Below, in pieces: positions 43,487 through 55,467 of a stretch of 64,000 nucleotides of DNA. The stretch is from Dactylorhiza incarnata (lineage: Eukaryota; Streptophyta; Magnoliopsida; Asparagales; Orchidaceae). Location: positions 3,410,001 to 3,474,000 of the forward strand of contig JAWHQI010000166.1 in NCBI GenBank assembly GCA_033032865.1. The letters are read 5' to 3'. The notes beneath the pieces are model-generated. The model was not told where the DNA came from. It saw only the letters and a list, made by a program, of their open reading frames with translations, and did no database searches. Position numbers and translations under genes: made by a program. The stretch's first letter is position 1. Each line of letters starts with the position of its first letter.

Positions 43487-44673
43487 TGTTGGATCTTATG
43501 GCGCCCTTAGGGCGGGGGGGGGGGGGGGGGGGGGGTGGTGAATAAGGGGTTTACAATTTTTAAATAAAAATGAGTGTTTTTTGAGAAAAAGAAATATTTT
43601 TTGATTATGTTGCTAATGCCAACGTTAGTGTTAACGCTGGGCGTTAGCTCCCCAGAAAATATACCTCCTCAAAAAGAAATGTGCTAAAGTGTTTTTTCTT
43701 AAGTAATCTTAAATGAAATAAAATCCCAGAAAATCAGAGAGAATGAAAATAAAGATAATATTTCAAAAGATAATTACAAAGATAAAAATTTCAATAACTC
43801 TTGAAGTAGAGGTGACAAAAAATAATAAACTTTTTTTTTCACCGATCCTTCTCCCAAGGACCGGCTGGCTATAGCCTATCTTACTAAAGATGCAACCTCT
43901 AGTCTCCCCATAGATCAACACATAGACCTAGTCTCCACACACACTGCTGCAAATTCCACCTAAATCTCGCATGTTCTAGTCGCCAACAATTACGACGAAT
44001 TTACTACCGTTACAAAAGAAAATGGAAGAAAATTGAATAAATTCAAAATTAAAAACTCCATATATTGAAGAGCTTTGAAGGAGATGGTGATGAATCGCCA
44101 TGAGCACCGCCAGAGTTGAAGAGGGCATCCTTCTTAAAGTTTGACCGTTTGGAAATCTCATTCTCACTCTTGATCTTCAAGGATGGTGTTGGGAGTGCTC
44201 TCTGAATTCGGGGATGAAGGCTCTCACAGAAGATATGAGTGATATCTTGAGATGATGTATCTTTGAACAAAGATATTAGATCCTTAAATAGGCTCAGGAT
44301 CTAACACCAACGTTAAGCTCAACACCAACATTAAGCTAATCATGTACGATCGTGGCTGAAATTGTGCAATCGTCGAGGTCATGGCAGATCGTGGCTCTAA
44401 CGGTCGCGTTAGCGCTTCGAACTCGACGATAGTTCTTCTCCACATCATTCCCTTCTCGACATCATCCCTTCTCAATGATAAGTTAACGTGATGCGTTAAC
44501 TCAAACACGGGGTGTTATCTCTTTTTCTAGAGAATCGTCTCCATTCAGCAATCTACATATATGGATATTGTAGTTATAATTTCTGCACACTATAAACACA
44601 CAACAAGCAAGATCAAATACATTGTGTGATTTGTTATTCTCAAACAAAGAGATGTGGAACACATGCTCCAACA
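43487..44673 (-). repeat. Copia B 5' LTR
   Basis: 1187 bp from TGTTGGATC to CTCCAACA. A run of 22 G (43514-43535) lies near the primer-site end. The motif GTTAACGCTGGGCGTTAGC is at about 43632, with related copies at 44300-44520. A TATTTAAGG (minus, about 44283-44291) is a possible TATA box. The ends and the GGTGAATAAGG tract resemble the element C LTR. Confidence 0.92.
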
Positions 44674-45247
44674 CCCGCAGGGGCAAGGGTGGTCTTGAAA
44701 AACTTCTGGGTCAGGTCTCGAGTGGGCGACTTCGTTCGCGGAGAGTTCGCCGAGAGGTCGATGTATTTAGTCACTGCAAAATATAGACATACCCATGAGG
44801 CGCAAGTTGAACGCATTAAGGAGCGATGATTCCCTTACCAGGGATGTGACTGGTGTCAGGGTCGACCTGATTATGTGCTTTCTCCTGCTCGCCAATCCGC
44901 TGATTGCTCACGCCACCTTATGCGTCGGTATTGACCTGCGAAACCTATGAATCAAGACCAACATGACCTTGAAAACGTTGTCGCAAGCGAATTCATTAAG
45001 GAAAAGTTTGCACTTGTTCCGAGACCCCGAGGCCCAAGCTGAACACGGGTTGTGAGGGAAGCTCGGCCAGAGTTGTCCCCTCTCCCATGGACTCTCGCCT
45101 CACACTTTTGGTGACACGCTTCTCCACTCGCTTCGGCATAGCCCACGAGGAGTGTTCAGTGATGAGTCCCAGTAGACTGGCAGAAGTCGCATCACTTTTC
45201 TTCTTAGCGACGGCGAGATGAGCTTGAAGTTCTTGGGAAAGCGGCAT
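44674..45247 (-). pseudogene. Tat2 antisense gene, 5' part
   Basis: Minus strand, opposite to the element. The ATG at 45247 starts MPLSQELQAHLAVAKKKSDA, comparable in position and style to the start of Tat1 antisense gene 1 (both begin with a short Lys/Ala/Leu-rich helix). Exon 1 probably ends near 45014. Splice acceptors TTTCGCAG (about 44940) and TTTTGCAG (about 44780) on the minus strand suggest two further exons. The last reaches the copia B insertion at 44674. Function unknown. Confidence 0.55.
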
Positions 45248-45320
45248 GTTGATCAATCAAAGGGCAGTGAAAGAAGAAAAATGTGGGTTCAAGGGATGTG
45301 GGGGGGGGGTTCCCTCCAAG

Positions 45321-45328
45321 TATATATA
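45321..45328 (-). promoter_or_regulatory. TATA box of the Tat2 antisense gene
   Basis: TATATATA about 115 bp inside the LTR edge and about 75 bp before the ATG at 45247, the same geometry as in Tat1. Confidence 0.55.
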
Positions 45329-45424
45329 GCCCCCGGTGGGACCCACTAAAAGATTCTCCTCAAAATCGAGGCACTCTCCAAACATTCGGGGTTGAACCAT
45401 CTTTCCGAGCTTGAGGCAAACTCG

Positions 45425-45440
45425 CAAAGAGAGGGGATTG
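45425..45440 (+). other. Tat2 polypurine tract
   Basis: CAAAGAGAGGGGATTG immediately before the LTR, as in Tat1. Confidence 0.8.
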
Positions 45441-46212
45441 TGTGTAACCCCGTGTTTGTCGAGTGGGTTCATCAGGCCATCAAGTGATCTGGAGCAAGAC
45501 TGGGGCTTTGATGAGTCAGCCAGGCGAGTGGCGGGCCTCAATGCGCACTCGCCTCTAGTGGGCACTCACATCCATCTTGGTGCGAGTGGTGAGCCTCAGC
45601 TATACCGGGCACTCGCTGCTCTGGCGAGTCGTCTTAGAATAGCCTGGACTCGCCTGTTTGGTTTGTGGTATGTTTTTCCCAGGGAATTCCATTTTGGCCT
45701 GTAGTTAGCCTTTCCAAACAGCAGAATTCCGCTGTTGGCAGACAAATTTGGGCTGCTTTTAGTAAAACTAAGAGTCGGGATTCAGCTATCCGGAGAATAT
45801 TTTGGGAATACTATAAATAGACCCCCAAGGGAACCTTTGGAGAGGATCTCTCACTTATTTCTCTCTCCTCTAGTTTGCTTTGGTCGGTTAGAGAGATCTG
45901 GCTTATTACTCACTGTGGTTTCCAGGTGGGTAGATAGGATCTCTTTAGCACTCTCAAAGGTGCCCAACTCAGCAATTGGCTTGGGAGGGGAAGTTCTCTA
46001 AGATCTTCCGAGTTAGTGGCGGGACCTCCTTACTGCAGCTTGTGGGTCTGTTCCTAGTTTTCCACCCTTTGTGAGTGAGATTCTTTGCTCTGAGTGCCCT
46101 ACCTAGTGATTGAACTCAGGAGAAGTAAGAGCAAGCTACACCAGTCCAAGCTCCTCTCAAGCCATGGTTTATGGGCTCAGATGTTGAGCCGTGGTTTCTG
46201 GGTTCAATAACA
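45441..46212 (+). repeat. Tat2 3' LTR
   Basis: 772 bp from TGTGTAACCCCG to TTCAATAACA; TATAAATAG at 45812-45820. The start parallels the Tat1 LTR sense start TGTACAACCCCG. Confidence 0.82.
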
Positions 46213-46822
46213 GTGAGCGGTCCACGTTTATAATTCTCATACCTTAGGCGCTCGATCATCTTTATATTCTGTTTCTCGTTCATGCTCTATAGAGATCTTC
46301 TTCCTTGCTCAAGAGGGTGCTCATTATCTCTTTCTTTCTCCTTGGATGGTGGCTCCTTGCACCAGAAGTAGTGTGGAAACCCTATTCTTGTGTGTATGTC
46401 CAAAGAGAATGAAAAATGCTTTTATATGGCGTTTAGGTAAGCTTCCACCGGTGGTAGTGCTACCGCGCGATGGTAGGCTATGTATACATGTTTTCCTCTA
46501 GTTGTCCGAGCTCCAATTAAGGAAGGCGGCTGCACTTTCCTTGTGATTGGCTATTAGTGTGGCGTGCTAATGCTAGCGCAGTGCTGTATTTTTGATTAAT
46601 TTGGCGCTTGCAAAGCTGGCCATCTGCAAGTAAGGAAGGGGGCTACACTTTCGTAGTACGCAAGTGTTACCGCGGTGCACGGGTGGTAGCAACTTTTTTC
46701 CTTATATGGATTCCACCAGGTTCCCGCACAAAGCACTCAGATTGCTGGTGTGTCTTGTTAATATGAAGGAGCTAACACTGGACGGTATCGTTAATGCCGG
46801 CGGTAGTAATGCTGTTCCAACA
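46213..46822 (-). repeat. Copia A 3' LTR, partial
   Basis: Ends GTTCCAACA and is followed by a polypurine tract in reverse, so it is the end of a minus-strand copia 3' LTR cut by Tat2. It contains GGTAGTGCTACCGCG-type palindromes (46450-46480, 46660-46690) and a possible minus-strand ATATAAAAG box near 46430. Confidence 0.75.
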
Positions 46823-47824
46823 AACTCTCCATTTTGATAATGGCAAATCCTGTTCATGAGAGATACATTATGTTATAGTATAATACAGTATACGCATGTA
46901 ACATGAATATGTAAATCATGTAAAGTTAATCAAGAATTATCGTGTAAGCATATAGTTCGGTATGACTCCCCCTATATTTGTGCTCCCCTAGCTATGTGCA
47001 CTATATAATATCTCCCCCTACAAATGATCTGCCTTAGATGACTAGCTGACTTATGAACTTGCTCTCCCCCTTTGATATTATCAAAATGGGGAGGGTTAAT
47101 CTAAATAATGTAACACATTCGTGAGAGATGCAGTGGAATAAACATGTAGAACAAAATATACATATGCATAGAGATAGTCAAGAAAAATTTAAATCAAGGG
47201 GCATATTAAAAAAAAAAAAAATTAAGCCAGAGAATTGGAAAGCAGAAATGATAATCTTGATGAATCAAAAGTACAGGATTTGTGAAAAAGTCATAAGTTT
47301 TGGACAATGCACACGAATCTAACCACACAAGATTTTCCATACAATGTTAGGAGATTTATGGTGTTAATACCAAGCAACATTGTATGTGTCATTAATTGTA
47401 ATTGTGTATTTGAACATTTGTGTGATAGACATGTAATGTAGTTTTGGGTCCAATTCGTATGAATGGAAGTGTTAGATGAAAATGACATCTGAAAGTGTAG
47501 CATCAACAGAATTAGCAATAAGTGAAATCATCATTATTACATGCTATATCTCAGAAAATCTATATGCCAACCAAGATGAATGAAGTGATAAATCATGTCA
47601 CATTGTTTCATACTACAAAATAAACAAGATTAGAACAAAAGCACTAATATATTTTTTCGGTTTTGCACAAGATCGATGAGATATGTATAATCAAGGTGCT
47701 CAACCTCACAATGCTCATTGAGGTTTAACAGGAGGGTGACTAGTGCTTGGGGGGCGACCTTGTAAAATGTGCTGATAGTATATAATTTTAACATTTGTTT
47801 TTACTATCATTTTTATAATCATAT
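46823..47824 (-). other. Copia A 3' noncoding region
   Basis: Starts with a reversed polypurine tract (46823-46837), then AT-rich noncoding DNA with an A-run at 47208-47221. The block at 47690-47755 matches those in B and C, marking the same place in a related element. No ORF here is credible. The rest of A should lie beyond the right edge. Confidence 0.65.
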
Positions 47825-48990
47825 TGTTAAAATTTTGGAGTAGGATCGAAGACAATACAGCGGAAGACTTCAATCAATTTCAAATCAACTAAACAGTGAC
47901 AATAGAAGGACAAGAAGATCTTTATTGACTATCTTTTTACAATGTGTTGCATACATATCGAGACATGATTTATAAGAGAAACATAGATGAGAAGAACAGG
48001 AAACAAAGACAAGCTTTTGATGGCTAGAATATCTAAGACTGCTCAAACCTCTTGAACACAACAAGATCGTATGGCTTACCTGAGACCGCACGAACAGAAT
48101 AGGTCATTGACCTGTAATCTGCCAGACCGCCAATCACAGACCGCACAAATTGCTTCTTATTGAACTGCTGAAAACAACACGTTGTCCGCACTTCTTGATC
48201 GCCCAGACCACATGGTCACTAGATCACATAAGTATCCCGCGAACAGAAGAGAAGAACTACTCACTGCTGCAAGACCACAACTCAAGACCGCCTGACCGCT
48301 GAAGGTCGGCTGATCAACTAAGTCAGCTGCAAAGCAGATCAAGAACTACAAACCGCAGACCGCCCATACGAGATGCTGGCGAGCTGGTTATTCAATGCTA
48401 GAAAGATAGGAAGAATGCTGACGGAGACTGCTGGCCGCTTAACCTGCGAACACAACAAACCGGTCAACAAACTTTAGCCTATGCGACCTCAAAAATGAGA
48501 CCGACACAATCAATCCAAACTGTAGTTCTTACATTTCTTGCATATAAATGATGACCCCTGCATCTCTATTTATAGGCAAACGAACGGATGTCATCACCAC
48601 CATAGAGGGATACAATCACCTTCCTTATTGAAGCCCGCGGTCACAAGAATTAGACCGCGCAGTCTCTATAAAACCAATTATTCACTTGAGCAAAACTGTC
48701 CAACTAAGACAGTTTGCCAAAATCAACCCGGCATACCGCCCGATCTCTAATAATAGCAATAATACTTGGGCATAAATGGCAAACCAAAATAGATTGCCAA
48801 CACCAAGCACGCGCAGACCGCGCGGACCCTATGGTCTCCAAAGGCAGACCTCCCAAACTCTGCGAGTACTTAAACACATCTGGGTGACAGAAGTTGTCCG
48901 CCAATACCGAGCTCTCGCAGACCGCTCGAGCTCTGCGGTCTCCAAAAAACAAACTGCTCGGCCTTCCACTTACACTTCAAAAATTCAACA
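47825..48990 (-). repeat. Copia D 3' LTR
   Basis: 1166 bp from TGTTAAAATT to ATTCAACA. About ten GACCGC motifs plus inverted GCGGTC copies occur at 48085-48940. The minus-strand TATAAATA is at plus 48567-48574. Confidence 0.82.
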
Positions 48991-50021
48991 CTCCCCCTTG
49001 AAGTGGGAAGTGGAAGACAGCCCAAGTAAGCTCCTCAACCGATCAAACGGTCCCTTCGACAACGACTTCGTAAAGATGTCCACGACATTATCCTTGCTCT
49101 GCACATGCTCAACCATAAGAGATCCCTCCAACACCTTCTCCCGAATGAAATGATCTTGAATCTCTCTATGCTTGGTCCATGCATGACAAATTGGATTGTT
49201 CACCAGTTTGAGGGCACTCTCATTGTCACCACGAAGCAATGTATGACCTCACACCTCCCTATGAATGTCCTCCACAAGCCTCCTAAGCTAGATGGCTTCC
49301 TGAGCTGCCAAAGCCAAAGCTTTGTACTTCGCTTCTATAGTGGAGACAGACACATAATCCTGTTTTTTGCTGCACCATGAGATAGCTGTAGAGCCATTCA
49401 TAGAAATATATCCAGAGGTCTAACTTCGATCATCTGAATCTTCTCCATAATCAGCATCCATGTATCCATGCAAATAAAAGCCTGAGTCCTTCCCATAGAA
49501 GAGACCCAAATCAGAGCTGGACTTTACATACTTGAGAATACTCCTAGTCGCCATTAGATGAGGTTTCCGAGGCTCCGCCATATACCGACTCACTCATCCA
49601 ACCACATAAGAAATATCCAGCTTCATGATCGTCAAATATATCATGCTTCCAACCAAAGCCCGATACACCAAAGGATCAGAAAGAACCTTTCCCTCATCAC
49701 ATCGAAGTATCATACCAACCTCTATCGGAGTAGTGCTGCTCTTTCCTCCTTCCATGCCGAATCTCTTCACAATTTGTTCTGCATAGCCTTTCTAGGATAT
49801 AAGCATACCACCCTCTTTCCTCTCCACTCTGAGTCCATGGAAATGGTGGAGCTCACCTAAGTCCTTCATCTCAAATCTGATAGCTAAATCATCTCAAAGT
49901 CTAGCTACCTCCATTTCAAAATTTCCCATGATGATCATATCATCAACGTATAACAACACCAAGTCCTGAAGCTCCCCCGTCTTCTTTACGAACAAGCTTG
50001 ATCAGAATCAGAAGTAAAGTA
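48985..50021 (-). pseudogene. Copia D reverse transcriptase end and RNase H
   Basis: Minus strand. RT motif YVDDMIIMGN at about 49940, then DLGELHHFHGLRVER. The RNase H carries GSMIYLT, MDADYGED, SWCSKKQDYVS, GDNESAL and HFIREKVLEGS, then the DIFTK end. Stops occur near 49790, 49590 and 49420. The terminal codons run through the polypurine tract (CACTTCAAGGGGGAG), and the stop TGA is formed by the first bases of the LTR at 48985-48990. Confidence 0.88.
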
Positions 50022-51886
50022 TGTTGGAACAACCCTATTACTGATTTTGGCTAGGATCACTATCTGTTTATTAGGACTAAGTTGACCCCAATGTATAGTT
50101 CAAAGGGTCAAGGTTTTAGGATGATAGAACCAAGGAAAAGACAAGTTTTCTGCATTCGACGAACTCTTTACTGCGTTCGACGAACTCCATCCCGCGTTTG
50201 ACGGACGACATGCTCTTGCGTTCGATGAACTTGACAAGGTTCTGCGTTCGATGAACTCTAGTCTGCGTTCGACGAACTCCTCTCTGCGTTTGACGAACTT
50301 GCCCTCCAGCTCGATGCTCTCAGTTCTCAAGCCAGTCCAGCAATTTATCTCATCAGATCGACGAACTCATTCTGCGTTCAACAAACTCCTCTCAGCGGTC
50401 GACGATTTTATTCAGTCTCAGCGGTAGACAAATTTGCTCAGTTCAGCGGTCGACGAATTTGCCAACTCATTCTGCGTTCGACGAACTCCTCTCAGCATTC
50501 GACGAACTCAGCTCTGCATTCAAAGAATAAGTATCAGATGTTCAGATCGACGAAAGTTCTTCTCAGCTCAACTAATTCAATTCTTCCAGCCAGATTCAGT
50601 TCAGGTCGACGAACTCAACATTGTGTTCGACGAAATTTGTTGAGATCAACAAAAATTTCTCTACAGCAGATTTATTTCAGAAGATCAATTATATTGTTCT
50701 CTTCAGTTCGACGAACTTCATTCCGTGTTCGACGAAATCAGCTCTGCGCTCGACGAAATTTGTTATTTTAGTTCAGAATTTCAGACAGATCATTTTATTC
50801 CTTTCTCTGAACTCAGATCTTTCAGCAACGACTCTATTCTTCTAGATAAGACAAGATTTTATCCTTCCTTTTTATATTATTCCTTTCCACTCTTTTCTTC
50901 TGAGATTATAGCCGTTGACATTTAATGGAAAAGGAACATTTCACGGAAAAGGAATTAAGTATTCTGCAGAATCATTTTGGTTACCTTTGCAATCCTAAGA
51001 AGGATTTATTACAGATTATTCTATTCCTTATTCTGTTGATTTGAATTTCAAATCAGATCATATATTACAAAAAGAAAAAGGAAGAAGTTTATTACAGTAT
51101 AGCAATACAGAATAGAGAAAGTTAGTCGACAGAAAATGTTACAGGAAGAAGAAAGAAAGAAAGAAAGAAAAGCTTTACAGATCTTCTTCTTCCTCAAGCA
51201 GCACTCATTCACTGAGAACCTCAACGCTACTCTCTCAGTCATCAGCTGCTAGATCAAATCTTCACTAAGCAACAACAATATGAGGAACTCATTCTCTCAG
51301 ATTAATCAACTACAGGAAGATCAGTACATTCAAAAGAAAGCTTCCATCCTCAACTGTCAACAATTTTATATCAGACAGGGGGAGCTTTACAACATCATCA
51401 ATCCACTAGAGTCTTCTCTCAGAATATTGACAGAGAAGAACTTCATAACCCTTCTTTACCTCATCTTGTACAAGGTTATAACTCCCTTCAAAAGTTAACC
51501 CATTGGTGGCAGGGCACCTGAACAAAAACCCGTGGTTTGGTTTGAGCACCTGATCAAAAGCTCAAGGTGATAGGGCACCTGATCAAAAACCTACTGGTGA
51601 TAGAGCACCTGATCAAAAACTTAGTGGATTCCTACCAAGTGTGGTAGAAGAGTATACGTACCCAGGTTTATTGGGGAACTACTATAGATCCTTGTGTCAT
51701 CTGTGATGCTTGTCCATTTTCTGTGATGTGCTGTGTGCTGTGATTTGTTTTTATTTGTTTTTCATAACTCACTCAATACACATATAAGTATCACTATTTT
51801 AATTCCGCTATAAAATTAAGTGAACAAGTTTTTAATACTCTATTCACCCTTCTATAGAGTAAATCTAAGATCTAACCTCACTTTCA
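50022..51886 (+). repeat. E1 5' LTR
   Basis: 1865 bp from TGTTGGAACA to CTTTCA. More than 20 TTCGACGAAC-like motifs occur at 50155-50770. CACCTGATCAAAA repeats lie at 51525-51620, then the hairpin block 51631-51662. It is 339 bp longer than the E2 LTR, mostly through extra motif copies. Confidence 0.92.
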
Positions 51887-51887
51887 A

Positions 51888-51900
51888 TTGGTATCAAAGC
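51888..51900 (+). other. E1 primer binding site
   Basis: TTGGTATCAAAGC, initiator-Met tRNA type. A second ATTGGTATCA-like tract nearby (51950-51962) looks like a partial duplication. Confidence 0.9.
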
Positions 51901-52052
51901 ATGGTTGATTATATCAACTCACTTTCAACTAATATTCAATTGACTTTCAATTCGTATCAGAGGTTGGTTGATTCTTTACAGGCTAACACCCGAATCATAA
52001 AGATCAATTAGATCTTAAATTTATTTTAGAGTTTTCTTTTCTAAAAAAACTC

Positions 52053-53954
52053 ATGGCACAAAACAAAGAATATTCAAACACAAGACCTCATATGTATAAT
52101 CTCAGTAAGTTTGCACTGTGGAAGGCAAGGATTAGATTGTACATGAATTCTATTGACGAAGATATCTTTAATGTTATTTTGACAGGACCTCCAACACCTA
52201 CAACAACAACAAGTGCTGAAACCACAACTAACAACAATGCTATTGCACCACCTGAGTGGACAAATGCACAGAAGAAGCAGAGAAGTGCAGATGCCAAGGA
52301 AATGAACATCTTGGCACAAACAATGTCCGATGACATTTTCCAGAAAGTGGTGGAATGCACTTCAGCAAGGGAGATCTAGATCTCACTCAAAAACATGGTT
52401 GAAGGATCAGCAGATGAAAGAAAGGACAGAAGATCCCACCTTATTTCTCAATATGAGAATTTCAAGAAAGGAGAATCTGAGACAGTAGCTGATATGTATA
52501 ACAGGCTCAGCCTCATAATCAATGAGCTGAAGACCTTGGACAAAGTTATCTCCATCACTGAGATCAATGATAAGATCCTTATATGCTTCCCCAGCACATG
52601 GGACTCTAGGATCTGGCCAATCAAGGAAGCTAGAAGCCTTAATGAGATCTCAACTGAGAGCTTGTTAGGCAAACTCAAATCCTATGAGCAGCTTATCAAA
52701 TCTAGATAAGCTGAACAATCAACTTCATCTTCAGCATCCAAGAAGTAGAAAAGTATAGCTTTCCATGCTACTGAAGAAGAAGAAAAAGCTCCAGGAGAAG
52801 TGGAGTTCATGAGCCTTCTAGCCAAAAGGTTCTACAAAATGGCTAGAAAGGATTTCAGAAAGAAGGATTCCAAATCAAGAGAAAAGCCAAGGTATGCCAA
52901 ATCAAGTCCTAAGGAAATTATTTGTTATGGCTACAGGAAACCTGGACACATTCTGCCAGAGTGTCTAGAGAATCAGAAGAAAGAAAAGAGAAAGGACAAA
53001 GAAGACAAGAGACACTCCAGCAAGTCTTCCTCCCACAAACACAAACACAAGGGAAGAGGATTTGTAGCTGAAACTTGGAGTGAAACAGATTCAGAATCTT
53101 CATCCAGTTCTTCTGAAGATGAAGAAGAATCAAAAGAAAAAGACCAATGCTTGATGGCTGTCTATGACTCAAGCAGTGAGTCAGAACTTGCATATTCATC
53201 CAGCTCTTCTAATGATGAAGATAATGAAGAAGAAAGAAGCTTCTGTATGGTGGCTATTAATGCCGCAGCAAACAACTCAGATGAAGAAGAATCAGAATCA
53301 GAAGCTGACAATGACACTGATCCGGTAATCTCTAATTTTGATTTCAATTCAATTGAATTCAAAGATGGATTCAAAGTTCTTTGCTTAGACTTAATCAAAT
53401 CTGAGAAGGAAATAATCTCTCTCAGAAAGTTGGTTGAAATGAACCAACTTAGTGAAGAAAAAACTAATCTTAAGAAAGATTTGGCTACCTCTAGAGAACA
53501 TATAATTCTCATTGAGAATAAACTATCCGAGGCCAAGAAATTTGAAGATTCCCTAAATGGGAGAAGCATCAAACTGATGGACATCACAAGCACAGTAAAT
53601 GCCAAATTAAGTGGCAAACTAGGCTTGGGTGCATCATCAAGTGAGCCACCTCTAATTAAGAAGAACATACTTTCTACACCAATAAAATTCATTTCTGCCA
53701 AGAGCAAAGAGGTTGTAGATGTAAATAAAAACATTTCAAGCAAGGCTGTTAAGAATAAAGGAATTCTGCAGAATTCGTCGAACGGAGCTCGACGAAATGA
53801 ATTCACTTCGTCGAACGGAGCTCGACGAACTCTGAAGACAAAATTTCAGTATATTCACTATTCGAACGGCGCTCGACGAAAGCATGTCCATTCGTCGAAC
53901 GACGATCAACGAACTCAGCCCAGTTCGTCGAACGGAAATACACAGAAACACTGA
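52053..53954 (+). pseudogene. E1 gag
   Basis: ATG 52053 (MAQNKEYSN), nearly the same start as Sire2 gag. The core has KFALWKARIRLYM, ILAQTMSDDIF and LLGKLKSYEQ. The zinc knuckle is damaged: CYGYRKPGHILPEC, the second Cys replaced by Tyr. Ser/Asp/Glu-rich acidic tracts, a coiled coil (53380-53560) and a C-terminal SNGARR repeat encoded by the LTR motif (53775-53935) follow. Stops at 52377 (Trp codon in E2), about 52708 and 52747 interrupt it. No second zinc knuckle was recognised. Confidence 0.9.
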
Positions 53955-54119
53955 AAAATTCTTATTCTTCACATACTTTCAATCCTTTCACTGAATGGAT
54001 AATTCCTCTAAGGAGATATCATCCACAAGGTTATAAGGATCAGCCTGAAATGTCTTTTATTTCAGAGTTTTGTGGTAATACAAAAGGACCCAAGGTAGTC
54101 CGGGTCAAGAACAACCAGA

Positions 54120-55467
54120 ATGTTTTCTATTTTGCAGGTACACAACTATCCAAGCAAGAATGAACAATGGTATTTGGATAGTGGCTGTTCAAAACACATG
54201 ACAGGAAACAAGGCCAACCTGAGCAACTACAAGGCAAAGCTTGGACCCAAGGTGATATTTGGAGACTCCAACTGTGGACAAACCAAAGGATATGGGAAGA
54301 TCAAAGTTGGAGCAGTTACATTCAAGGAGGTAGCTTATGTCAAGGGTCTGAAGCACAACCACATCAGCATAAGCCAGTTATGTGATGAAGGTTATCATGT
54401 AACTTTCAATCATTCCTTATGTCTTATTACCAATAATAAAAACATTAATGTGTTATCTGGTATTAGACATGGAAATATTTATTTAGTCAATTTTGACTCT
54501 GCCAATACTGATATTTGTTTATTTAATTCCATAAGTAAAACAAATGAATTATGGCATAAAAGGCTTGGACATATTAACCTTAGAACTATATCTAAGCTTT
54601 CTAAGGACAATCTTGTTAGAGGACTGCCTTCTGGTTCATACAAGAAGGAAGGACTCTGCAGGGCTTGTCAATTAGGTAAGCAAACTAGAAGTAGTTTTAA
54701 ATCCTTATCCAAGAATGATTCACCTAGGATTTTGTATTTACTGCATTTGGACCTTTTTGGACCTACTACAATACAAAGTTTAGGAGGGAAGCATTACTCT
54801 CTAGTTATTGTAGATGACTTCTCAAGATTCACTTGGTTGTTCTTTCTTAGGAACAAGTCTGACACCTTCAGTGTTCTGACAGACTTTCTCAGGTCCATCA
54901 AGATTGAGTACTCTACTCTAGTTGCATTGATCAGAAGTGATCATGGCACTGAGTTTGAATCTCTTCTGATGAGAGAATTCTGTGGAAAAGAAGGGATCAG
55001 ACAATGTTTCTCTACTCCTAAAACTCCTCAACAAAATGGGGTAGCTGAAAGGAAAAAATAGAACCCTTATTGAATCATCAACTACATTGCTTGCTGATGC
55101 TCACTTGCCACTCTCTTTTTGGGCAGAGGCAGTGAACACAGCTAATTATGTGTTGAACAGAAGCCTGATACATAAACTTAAGGGCAAAACTCCCTATGAA
55201 TTACTCAAGAATAAAAAGCCTAAGGTTAACTATTTTAAGATATTTGGGTGTAAATACTATGTGCACAACAATGATAAGAAGTATCTCAAGAAGTTTGAAG
55301 CAAAAGCTGCTGAAGGCATATTCCTTGGATATTCTCTTTCTAGTAAAGCATATAGAGTTTACAACAAATCTACTCTTAAGATAGAAGAGTCCATGCATGT
55401 ATCTTTTGATGAGACTAACATGTTAATTGAGGAGAGGAATACCACCTCTACCAAAAATACTTTGTAG
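54120..55467 (+). pseudogene. E1 protease and integrase
   Basis: The protease active site is intact (WYLDSGCSKHMTG, about 54169). The GAG-pre-integrase zinc finger has LWHKRLGH and CRACQLGK. The integrase core has LDLFGP, RSDHGTEFES and TPQQNGVAERK, all three acidic residues present. An extra A in a run near 55055 shifts the frame. The second part (55087-55467) has SFWAEAVNTANYVLNR and FGCKYYVHNN. It ends at a TAG where E2 has CAG. Confidence 0.92.

Larger units (their letters stand above)
1..44673 (-). mobile_element. Ty1/copia retrotransposon B, host of three nested insertions
   Basis: A minus-strand copia element. Read from right to left it shows a 5' LTR (43487-44673), primer site, gag, protease, integrase, reverse transcriptase, RNase H and a 3' noncoding tail. 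Its 3' LTR must lie beyond the left edge. Tat1, Sire1 and Sire2 split it into four pieces. At each insertion a 5-bp duplication flanks the intruder and the pol frame of B resumes on the other side, which proves the nesting. Many stops and frameshifts, plus Asn in place of the protease catalytic Asp, show that it is dead. The right flank lies inside gypsy Tat2. Domain order is copia type (integrase before RT). Confidence 0.9.
44674..46212 (+). mobile_element. Ty3/gypsy Tat2, 3' end only
   Basis: A second Tat element, in plus orientation and cut on its left by copia B. It retains part of an antisense gene, its promoter, the polypurine tract and the 3' LTR. The LTR from about 45700 to 46060 aligns by eye with the Tat1 LTR in sense orientation (CCAAACAGC, TATAAATAG, GGAGAGGATCTC and GGCTTGGGAGGGGAAG blocks) but is clearly a different family. 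Its right end interrupts the LTR of copia A. Confidence 0.82.
47825..50021 (-). mobile_element. Copia D, 3' LTR and end of pol
   Basis: Minus-strand copia of another lineage, represented by its 3' LTR and the RT-RNase H end. The 5' part is cut by E1 at 50022. Its wording (VEHVQSKDNVVDIFTKSL) and the polypurine tract inside coding sequence set it apart from the Sirevirus-like elements here. Confidence 0.82.

Noticed and set aside
44626..44829. Plus-strand frame of 67 codons at the copia B/Tat2 junction
   Set aside because: It crosses an insertion boundary; the part within Tat2 is opposite to the antisense gene exons and is probably a shadow.
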